Shown: positions 11,119 to 19,234 of the stretch, one piece after another
Layout: each line of letters opens with the position of its first letter
Numbering within the stretch: the first letter of the stretch is position 1
From: Diphasiastrum complanatum
Lineage: Eukaryota; Streptophyta; Lycopodiopsida; Lycopodiales; Lycopodiaceae
Direction of reading: 5' to 3'
DNA length: 64,000 nucleotides
Assembly (NCBI GenBank): GCA_029204225.1
Contig: CM055095.1
Span: 35,863,078 to 35,927,077, forward strand
The notes under the pieces: generated by a model
The model's input: only the letters and a program-made list of their open reading frames with translations
The model's database searches: none
What the model was told of the DNA's origin: nothing
Program-made: the position numbers and the translations under genes

Positions 11119-11530
11119 AAGGGGGAGGGAATGTTAGGGACCCAATTCCCTTGGGTCCCAAACCCAACTTGAAGCTGAACGTCAACGACTGGGCCCGTTG
11201 ACTTGACCAGTGACTCGTGGACCTGCATGGTCGCTACGAGTCATGATCTTGGATGTGTGCTAGGCTTGGAGACTCCTACCTTGGAGGTATTCAAGGAGAG
11301 GAGGTCTCATTAACCATTCATTCTATCTATCTAGGAGATGGTGGATGTTGAGCGCTTGTGCACAGCCAGGATGAGTGCTAGCCTGAGGTGGGAGATGGTG
11401 CCTAGGCAGTGGTATGGGACGCTGTCAGGGTAGGAGGTCGGATCTCGCTTGTTACAGGTCAAGGGCCAGGGCACGGAGGGTGGATCTAGATTGGATCCTA
11501 CGGCGGGGTGGATCGTGTGATGTTCGGCTT
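11119..11530 (+). repeat. Polypurine tract and 3' LTR of chromodomain gypsy
   Basis: AAGGGGGAGGGAA at 11119-11131 is a typical polypurine tract, followed at 11132 by TGTTAGGGACCC, a plausible LTR start. The right end is not defined because no second LTR is present; 11530 is set by the start of hAT-like sequence. Confidence 0.6.
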
Positions 11531-11544
11531 CTAGATGGTTTATG

Positions 11545-12080
11545 GCGTAAAGAGGTTATAACACTATGGGTGAGCTTTTAAAGAGGGACTATCTTGCTGT
11601 TATATGGACCCCGTGTGTAGCACATTGCATTGATCTTTTGATGCATGACATAGGAGGCCTCCCTTGGGTTTTCACCATCATATCCAGTGCCATCTTCCTG
11701 GTCACATTTGTTGCCAGGAAAAAGAGGGCCCTCGCCATGTTTAGGACATATAGCCCGCTGGATCTGAAGAAGCCAGCACCCACACGCTTTGCTTACCACT
11801 TCGTCGTGTTGGAGCTGTTGCTTCGGGTTTGACCTGCATTGCGCCAACCCTGAGTTCACATAGTGGCATCGTTGCGCCAGCCTTGAGTTCACACAGTGGC
11901 ATCCTAGCAGCAGGCCGACTGGACTTAGGTTAGTCGAGATGCAGAGGTAGAGGTAGAGGTAGAGGTTCAGGGACACGACCCCATGTACTAGAGAGGATTC
12001 TTTATCTTCTTACTTGTCTACTAGGGATAGTGATGAGGAGGAATGCCCATCTGATGATGATGCCTCCGAGTTATAGAGAT
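11545..12080 (+). pseudogene. hAT transposase remnant
   Basis: The frame at 11566-11832 reads GELLKRDYLAVIWTPCVAHC, then IDLLMHDIG, matching the hAT DUF659-type region (TPCxAHCIDLLLEDIG) in the core of plant hAT transposases. LKKPAPTRFAYHFVVLELLL corresponds to the R-P-x-x-TRFAT segment. After the TGA the sequence jumps to a Gly/Arg repeat (11950-11975) and an acidic tail like the extreme C-terminus of these proteins. The catalytic middle and the dimerisation domain are missing. No terminal inverted repeats were identified. Confidence 0.7.
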
Positions 12081-12429
12081 TCATCATTTTATTTTGTGTC
12101 ACATGAGTCTATGAGTCCAATGTCCATCTATCATACTCATGTATCAGAGCTTTATCGTTTATGACATCAGACATTTCCATGTTTTTGTATCATATACACT
12201 TAGCATTGTAGTCCGCACTATGTGATTGCTTTCAAGTTTTGGTTTTAGTGTAGCATCTTGAAGCCTAAATGCTTGTGAATGGACTTCAATGTAATATGCC
12301 GTGTTCATTTAGTAGTACTTACAAGTTACTTGCAATGCGTTTGAATTTCTTTTTGACATCCCTAATGTTTTTTTTTCACCCCAACACAGTTTTAAAAAAA
12401 AAACCAAAAAAAAAAGTAGGAAATTTGCA
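12081..12429. other. Intergenic, probable hAT 3' tail
   Basis: AT-rich DNA with an A-rich run at 12395-12417. No gene is recognised. Confidence 0.35.
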
Positions 12430-13230
12430 ACGTCCCGATCCGGAACATTGTAGGATCCCGAAACCATTCCGGAACGCTGCGCATCTATGATTCTATCATG
12501 GTTGATCCTCTCCGTTTGGCCATTTGCTCGAGGATGCTCAGTCGTACTCCTCTACAACTTTGTTCCCAGCTTGGTGAATGTCTCTGTTTAGAAATTTCCT
12601 GTACACTTGGGATCTCTGTCATACATTGCCTCAGATTCACATTGGGACAGCTCAGGGTGTCTTCTCACCAGCTAGCTATTGAGATGGGGAGGTTCCATGG
12701 TATTCCCAGAGTGGAGCGGATTTGCCAGTTGTGCTCCCTCGGTGAGGTGGAGTTTGAGGAGCATTTTATCTTCAGATGCCCGGTATATTATGAGATCAGA
12801 GGGAGATATCATTGCTTGTTTCGAGACATACCTACCACTCTACGTTCTCTCATAGCCTATGAGGACCCACGGTGTGTTGCGCTGATGGTACACGAGATGT
12901 TCATATTGCGGAGAGATCTACATGGGACATCCCAGCACATTACATCTCAGTCATTGATCACTTCATTCTTTACTAGACAGAGATCACGTGTCTCAAGTAC
13001 TCGAGGATGATGACTACTACGACGACGAGGATGATAGTCGCTTACATGCCCACAGAGATCAGAGACGATGTACCTCCCATACTGCCAGGATAGCCTATCT
13101 CATATACAGAGACATACTACACACGCTCATGCTCATAGACGACACCAGCGGGCTCCAGCGCTTTCTCATGTTGCGGCTCGCATTACATCTTTCTACAGCA
13201 CCAGCACAGACTTGACATCTTGATTGCAGA
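12430..13230 (+). pseudogene. LINE-type ORF2 C-terminus with zinc-binding motif
   Basis: The 170-codon frame at 12498-13010 contains LRVSSHQLAIEMGRFHG, then RICQLCSLGEVEFEEHFIFR, then CPVYYEIR. This is the C-terminal part of plant non-LTR reverse transcriptases, where a Cys-x2-Cys...His-x4-Cys motif follows a conserved Ser-His/Glu-x-Gly-Arg block. The four ligands are present (CQLC, H and C before PVY). Reverse transcriptase and endonuclease are absent. Past 13010 the reading moves to another frame rich in Asp and Tyr. LINE copies are usually 5' truncated, which fits. An orphan host gene derived from such an element is possible but less likely. Confidence 0.6.
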
Positions 13231-13497
13231 TGATTACTTGTTTATTTAGTTGATACTAGCTGTTTTCTTTATTTCGGTTTTGGAGACGTTCTATGTGCTC
13301 CCATGGTTATTCACACTTGACATGTACCTCATTAGTCTTATATGCCTTTAATAAAGCTTTCTTCTGTCATACATTTGATTTCCTCTCTCTCACTCTCTAT
13401 GACATCTATATCCCTTGCCCCTCCTATCTTTCTCCCCTTTCCCTTCTCTCTCTCTTCTGTCTCTCTTCTCTCTCTCTCATTGCCTCCCCTCGCTGCC

Positions 13498-13977
13498 ATG
13501 GCTCCATGGAGGGCTACACCTCCCGCTGCCACGCTGCCATGTATGGCACCGCTGCCTGCCACTCCTACCACGCTGTCCGCTGCTGCTCCTGCCTCGCTGT
13601 CCGCCGTTCCGGCCACTCCTGCCACGCTGCCTGCTGAGGGATCTATCACCCCTGCTGGGCTCTTTCCCATCCCTATCGCCTCTACTTCTGTTGCTAGTCC
13701 ATCCTCTCTTCAAGAACCACCACCTATCCCATACACACCCTCCAAATCAACAGAACTTTACTCATCTTGGCAGATTGATCAAGTAAAAGCAGATTTCCAG
13801 ACTTTGAAGCAAGAAATCTCACAGTTGAAGGGAATAGTAACCTCTCTGATCACTGAAAAGAACTTATTGCATTCCAAAGTCGCATCACTCGAGCAAGCAA
13901 TCGGAACCAAGCAGGTTGCAGTTTCGGAATCTACTACCATGATGATACGAGAATTAGAACACAAGATTGAGAAGTAG
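13498..13977 (+). CDS. Hypothetical Pro/Ala/Ser-rich protein with C-terminal coiled coil
   Basis: No family is recognised. The frame is open from 13342, but ATG at 13498 lies in a GCCATGGC context after a CT-rich leader and gives 159 residues. The N-terminal half is low complexity, with ATPTTLS / ATPATLP repeats. From about residue 96 it becomes a heptad-like coiled coil (WQIDQVKADFQTLKQEISQ, LITEKNLLHSKVASLEQA, MMIRELEHKIEK). The TAG stop is followed in frame by further Lys-rich codons to about 14045, so the original may have been longer. It abuts the end of the minus-strand gypsy element. It may be a gag-like or LINE ORF1-like remnant; expression is not shown. Confidence 0.35.
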   Translation: MAPWRATPPAATLPCMAPLPATPTTLSAAAPASLSAVPATPATLPAEGSITPAGLFPIPIASTSVASPSSLQEPPPIPYTPSKSTELYSSWQIDQVKADFQTLKQEISQLKGIVTSLITEKNLLHSKVASLEQAIGTKQVAVSESTTMMIRELEHKIEK

Positions 13978-14049
13978 AAATCCGTATTGAAGAAAGGTAC
14001 CAAACCAAGCACTCCCATTTCCTCGGTCATTTCAGCCACCATTTCGGTG

Positions 14050-14740
14050 GAATACCTGGTAGTAGTGGAGAATATCCATTAGCTAGTAGAAATGGAGACA
14101 CACTTGTGCTAGTACTAACCAAACTGTTATATCTGTATTTTGCAAAACACAAGTGCTAATCCCAATTACGCAAATAATCTTCAACAATACGATTAAGAAC
14201 CTCAGACTGACTGTCAGCAGAAGAGTGATAAGCAGTCCCCATAAAAATTTTAATATCCAAAATACGCATAAGTTCGGTCCAAAATCCAGAAGTAAAACGA
14301 GTATCACGATCTATGACCATGCAAACGAAAAATGTCGGATAAGAATATAGGAGCGCACTGTTTAGCAGTAATGGTAGAGCGAATTGGAATAAAATGTGCT
14401 TGTTTCGAAAAATGATCAACCACGACGAGACTCATATCATGGCCACGCTGTGTGTGAGGTAGGCCTAAAATAAAGTCCATAGAGATATCAGTCCATTGGC
14501 GGTGGGGAATAGGCCAATGCTGAAGAGGACCAGCAGGCTTAGATCGTGGGTACTTATTACGAGCACAGAATGTACACTGCTGAATAAGAGTGAGTAAATC
14601 AGATTTCATGCGTGGCCAATAAAAGTAAGGTTTCAGACGAGCAAAAGACTTCTGATAACCGTAATGACCCCCGACACGGGAATAATGAGCATCATGTAAT
14701 AAACGAGATTGAACATCAGGAAGACTAGGGCCACACAAAG
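14050..14740 (-). pseudogene. gypsy integrase (zinc finger and DDE core)
   Basis: From 14738 the frame reads HDAHYSRVGGHYGYQKSFAR, then FYWPRMKSDL, then CTFCARNKYPRSKP, the HHCC zinc-binding end of gypsy integrases. Next come DISMDFILGLPHTQRG and VVVDHFSKQAHFIP with the first catalytic Asp. After a frame change at about 14400 come VIDRDTRFTSGFWTELMR with the second Asp and SADSQSEVLNRIVEDYLRN with the catalytic Glu. NGYSPLLPG ends it. The catalytic triad is still readable, but the frame is broken. Confidence 0.8.
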
Positions 14741-14889
14741 TGCCATAGTGACATAAACGATGATCAACTAGAGTGTAAACTTGATGGGGAATAGACGAAG
14801 GAGATTGAGAAATATGATAAACAGAGCTGAAATGGGAAGTAGATCAAACCAATAAGGGAAAATGGTAGTAAGAGTAGTAAGAAGAGCAT

Positions 14890-15140
14890 GTAATCGAGAT
14901 AAATTATCAGCCCCAGCATTACTTCGACTACGGCGATAATGTAACTGATAGTGAAACGTTGTCAAAACTGCAGCCAACGAAACTGTTGATCACTAAGCTG
15001 CTTTTGAGTCTCAAGGTATTGTAAAGATTGATGATCAATGTATAAATCAAAAGGTAAAGGCTGGAGATAATGGCGCCACTTAGTAAGGGCTTGAATGATA
15101 GCTAGTAGTTCCTTCTCATGAGTAGAATATCATGTCTCAT
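14890..15140 (-). pseudogene. gypsy RNase H C-terminal part
   Basis: The minus strand gives ELLAIIQALTKWRHYLQP, then FDLYIDHQSLQYLETQKQLS, then FHYQLHYRRSRSNAGADNLS. These match the middle of a gypsy RNase H (the E-L-L-A-I block, the Tyr-x-Asp-His motif, and the AD-x-LS end). One frame break lies before FHYQ. The RT that should precede it is largely deleted. Confidence 0.75.
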
Positions 15141-15278
15141 ATGAACGTAAACGACGGGACTCATAAGCAATAACATGAGAATCTTAGCGAAGAAGGGCCC
15201 CAACACCGACAAAACTAGCATTAGTTTCGACAACAAAACGCTTGCTAAAGTTAGGTAAAGCAAGAATAGGAGCAGAAG

Positions 15279-16144
15279 CTAAAATAGACTGAAGCGTAGT
15301 AAAAGCATCCTGAGATAAAGAAGACCAATCAAACTTAGCACCTTTACGAAGTAAAGAGTGAAGTGGATGTGCAATAGTAGCAAAATGAGGGACATGCTTA
15401 CGTAGATGTGTAGCGAGTCCTGATTGATAAAACGTAGTGGAGCCAGTGTAGAGGGCCCGATAAACACGGAAGTGTATGTCGTGAGTATATCAGAAATAAT
15501 AGATGACAAAGATGTAACAGATGCTAGAGAAGAAGCCAATTGAACACATAGAAGTGCGGCACAATGTGCCTTGGGAAGGCTACGAACGAACTGCTTAGCA
15601 GAGATAAGAGAATATTCAGTAGTGTAATTAATATCAATGAACGTAAAGGGAGTCTTGTCAACCAAGACAGAAATACGCTGGGCAGTAAGATTAATAGTAA
15701 CATCCCCCAAGGAAGCAAACCAATCAGCTCCAAGGATTAGGTCATAACACTCAAGTGGAAGCGCATAAAAGTCAGCTTGCCGTAGAGGAGGAGAAATAGG
15801 AATAATGGGGGTGTGGATGTGAGTAGCAACAGACTGGCTAAGAAAAGAATGAGTGCTACCAGAATCAACAAGGGCGATAAACTCACGTCCAACAATACAA
15901 ACACGTAAACGGATATGACGTGGGCCCACAATGCTAGACGGAGTGGCATCAAACATTCAGCAGGAGTATCAGGAGGTGGTTCATCAGAAGGGGATTCCTC
16001 AACAAGATAGAGAGAAGAATCATTAGGGTCAAAAACCTCATGAACTTGTAAAGTAGCTGGTGGGCGTGGATGTGGGCAATTACGTTTCAAATGGTCAGGG
16101 CTACGACAGTTAAAACATAGATTCTTAGAACGGATCTCAGCCAT
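15279..16144 (-). pseudogene. gypsy CCHC knuckle and retropepsin
   Basis: At about 16110 the minus strand encodes LCFNCRSPDHLKRNC, a CX2CX4HX4C nucleocapsid knuckle. In the next frame, at 15956-15700, FIALVDSGSTHSFLS carries the retropepsin D-S-G active site and YDLILGADWFASLG the second conserved block. A frameshift near 15960 separates the two. Sequence then runs into PLRFINQ-type RT-proximal linker and degenerates. Confidence 0.8.
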
Positions 16145-17118
16145 GTCTTGTGATGTATAACGCTTAAAGACAATTGGGCGGGGAACAAATGGAGGTCGAA
16201 CAATAGAGGAAGTGGGAGAAACAGTAGAAGAAACAGTTGACGAAGTGGATGGTGCTGGGGAAGAACGAGAAAACCGGGACGAGATAGAGAGCGAGACTGA
16301 AAGGACGGTTGTTGATCAAGGTATTTATGCTGCAAAGTAGAAGGAAGCGACATAGGACGATCTAATGAAGTATAAAGACTGAACATCATTACGTAAAGAA
16401 CTACGTATGCCAGAAATATAACGACCAATAACTTCAGCAAGTGGGAGATCAGAAAAATAAACAAACTTTTCATTGTATTCTAGAAGCGTACCCATTTGTG
16501 TGAGGGGAGATCAGAAAAATAAACAAACTTTTCATTGTATTCTAGAAGCGTACCCATTTGTGTGAGCTGTCGATAGAGGTCCAGTTGAGACTAAAATCAT
16601 GTCCCATCAATCATGGCATAATGAATGGCTACTTTAAACTCATCCTAGGTAGCAGAAGCATCAGCAGGGACTGATGAGTACGCCACCACGTCAAAGCGCG
16701 TCCCGATAGTGTAACACAGCAAGTTGAAGTTGCTGTGTCAGAGTGCGAGGAGCAAGCTAAAATTAAGTTTCCAACTGAAAGAACCAATTCTGCAAATCCT
16801 TACCATCAGAAGAACCATTATAGATAGTAAGCGTAACCTTATCCCGAAAATCACGAACAAGAGGGGCAGGATGAGGAATGGGTGCAGAAGGAGGGACAGC
16901 AGAATGTGGATCGGGTAATGGGGTAGGAATTGGGGAGAAAGAAGCCCTTGAGAAAGATCGGAAATGGACGACTGGAGAGTATGAAGGGTAGTCATCATGG
17001 TCTGCTGGGTAGCGATGAGGTGGTTTATATGAATCAGATGATCATCAAGCTGAGTTTGAATGTCACCATGGGAAGAGGAGGCATCAGAAGTAGGAATTTT
17101 GACAGTAGAGACAGGCAT
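16145..17118 (-). pseudogene. gypsy gag, fragmented
   Basis: ATG at 17118 opens MPVSTVKIPTSDASSSHGD, followed by a predicted helical segment (DDHLIHINHLIATQQTMM) typical of gag N-termini. The reading then breaks into several frames (16087-16473 among them) without recognisable capsid motifs. The tandem duplication at 16443-16566 lies inside and shifts the frame. Confidence 0.55.
16443..16566. repeat. Perfect 62-bp tandem duplication
   Basis: The unit starting GGGAGATCAGAAAAATAAAC occurs at 16443-16504 and 16505-16566 with no mismatch seen. As 62 is not a multiple of 3 it shifts the gag frame. Confidence 0.95.
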
Positions 17119-17160
17119 AGATACTCAGACAGCACGAAGGCAGGCAGGGTCTCGGGAAGG

Positions 17161-17250
17161 CAGCGCTGGGCAGGCAGCAACTGGGGAAGGCAGTACTGGA
17201 CAGGCGGCAACTGGGGAAGGCAGCGATGGGCAGACGGGCAGAGGCTGGCA
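17161..17250. repeat. 30-bp minisatellite, two full units plus a diverged third
   Basis: Units at 17161-17190, 17191-17220 and 17221-17250 share the pattern CAGYRMTGGRCAGGCRGC followed in the first two by AACTGGGGAAGG. The surrounding 17130-17340 is rich in GGCAG. Confidence 0.85.
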
Positions 17251-17600
17251 GGGCAGGCGGATCTAGGGCAGGTAGGTGCTGGTAGGGCAGATGTGATGGA
17301 GGTAGGCGCTGGTAGGCAGATCTGGGGAAAGCAGATCCAGGGCAGCACTTCTGATGAAACCACAAAAAACACACAATACCTAACATACCAAAAAATAAAC
17401 ACAGAAATTAAGCCAATGAAAACAATAAAACTCATTGTCCTACACGACTCAGAAATCAAAATTTGTTTGTCCAGTCGTTCAAGGTGAATTGAACACACGA
17501 CGATCAGCTCCCTCTTCCACACACGACCGGACCAAAAAATGTCACCATCGGGCTCGTTTCTAGAGGAAAAACATGTTTTTAACGTACAAAATGATATTTT

Positions 17601-19234
17601 TTGAACCAAATGGTTCAGAATGAGTATCTATGATTTTGTTACCAAGGTCCAAGATTTTCCATTACAACATGTCTTTCAAAAACTAGTTTCTTGAGTCCTG
17701 CATTTGAGTGGCTGGCTTTACAATTCATAGCGAAAAGGACACTCAAATGGCCTGTTTTCTGCAACTCTATCCTCATTTATATTGGTTCTCTCACCTTCGT
17801 ACCATTGAAATGCTTTTGTAAACTAGTTAATCAATCTAAATATTTTGTGACTGCATAAAGGATTTCAGAAAATTAGGAAGCTTAAGTGACCCTGTGGTAT
17901 TCCAGCTTTTGGTTCGTTGTAAGACTATTAATGATAGAACTTAGAAAAGTGGGAAGCTGAAGTGACCCTTTTGTTTCTAGTTCTTTGTTTTTTTATCATT
18001 TCTTCACGACTCTTGTTTACAAATGTAAGTAAATGGCGGTGCTTTTATTTTTTAGTTCTTTTTGCTTGTTTAATTCTGAATATTTCCTTGCTGGGTGTCT
18101 TTTACTTCTTGTCACCAGTGGGTCTAAACAAGAGAATCCTGATTCGCTCAGAATGCAGGTAGCAACTTGTTCTTGGGTATGATGAGGCCATGAATAATGT
18201 GCTAAGAAGTTTCTTATGGATTCTCTGACATTTTTGGTAGCATGTATATTTGTTTCTAAGCTTTACCTAACTGAAGCTTTACCTAGTGATATTGCTGACT
18301 TCTTAGATTGAATTTGTGAACCTAGATGCATCCTGTATTTTGATCTCACAAAGAGGTATTTTCTACAACTCCAGCATTAAGGAGTTCAAATGGTAATTAC
18401 AAGGATCCAAGCATCAATGCAAGCTTATGCTTTTTACTCCACTTTAGTCTATGTACATCAGTCTAGCATGTCTGTTCTCAATGAGCTTTAAACGTATTCC
18501 TCTCTTATTTGAGGTTACCTCGGAGATGTAGTTTAATTTTCATTTCTTCAGGTCTTTATTATCCATTCATAACACCATTATTTTAATCTGATTTTGTGTT
18601 GCTGTCTTCCCTTAGTCTTCTTGTCTATATATGAAGTTTCTATATCAAGCTAACTCTTTGATTTCCCTTGTCCTTTTCATTTGATTATTTTGTGGAGTCG
18701 ACATCATTATCATGAATCTTATGTTCCGTTTGTGTTCTGCATTCTTCGGTCAGATTTCCTGCTTCAAGCATTCCTTTCACTGAATGTACTGAAGTCTATG
18801 ACGAAAGGTTCAGAGTTCTGCAATGAGCTTGCATCTACTCTTCCTGTCAAAGTCTTGGAGTCTATTTACTTACTCAAAAATACTGCACAGTATGGTGTCC
18901 TGGACTGTTTCAATATGAAATATGAAGTTTTCTGTATAAGCTTCCAAAGATCCACTCTAGAAAGCATTGTTTTCTGGAATACCTTCTGCATGTGTGACTG
19001 GCTGCCAAAACTTGCATGCAAGAAAGCAGAAGCATGATTGAAGTAAGATGGCTCAAAGCAGAGTACATATCTCAAGGCATTTTTTTGAGCTCTTTTTTCA
19101 GTGCCTTTCCTTCTTCCTTCATGTTAGGCGGGATTGGAAGCTTAGCTTGATATATGTTTTGCAAATTTTTGCTTTTATGGTGTTAAATTTTCCAATTTTG
19201 TCTCAAGTCCTAATTTTTTTCAATTTCTGTGAAG
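17601..19234. other. Probable upstream and 5' UTR region of the RS-domain gene
   Basis: T-rich sequence without recognised coding frames. It has splice-like signals (ATGTAAGTAAATGG near 18024, GCAGGTAGCA near 18157, and a pyrimidine stretch before AAG just upstream of 19235). A 5' UTR split by introns would look like this. No TATA box or start site can be assigned. Confidence 0.4.

Larger units (their letters stand above)
14050..17600 (-). mobile_element. Decayed Ty3/gypsy element, minus strand
   Basis: Read from high to low coordinates, the order is gag, CCHC knuckle, retropepsin, RNase H, integrase, the Ty3/gypsy order. Most of the RT domain between 15279 and 15130 is missing. Many frameshifts and stops are present. 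Neither LTR is recognised. The 5' side carries a 30-bp tandem repeat and ends near 17600; the 3' side stops inside the integrase at about 14050. Confidence 0.8.

Noticed and set aside
17034-17609. 191-codon minus-strand frame and its plus-strand partners
   Set aside because: Most of it is the CTGCC/GGCAG minisatellite read through; only the MPVSTVKIP start in another frame looks like gag.
19229-19234. Start of the RS-domain gene two codons upstream
   Set aside because: That start is a GTG. In a plant nuclear gene the first ATG, at 19235, is preferred and begins right at the RRM.
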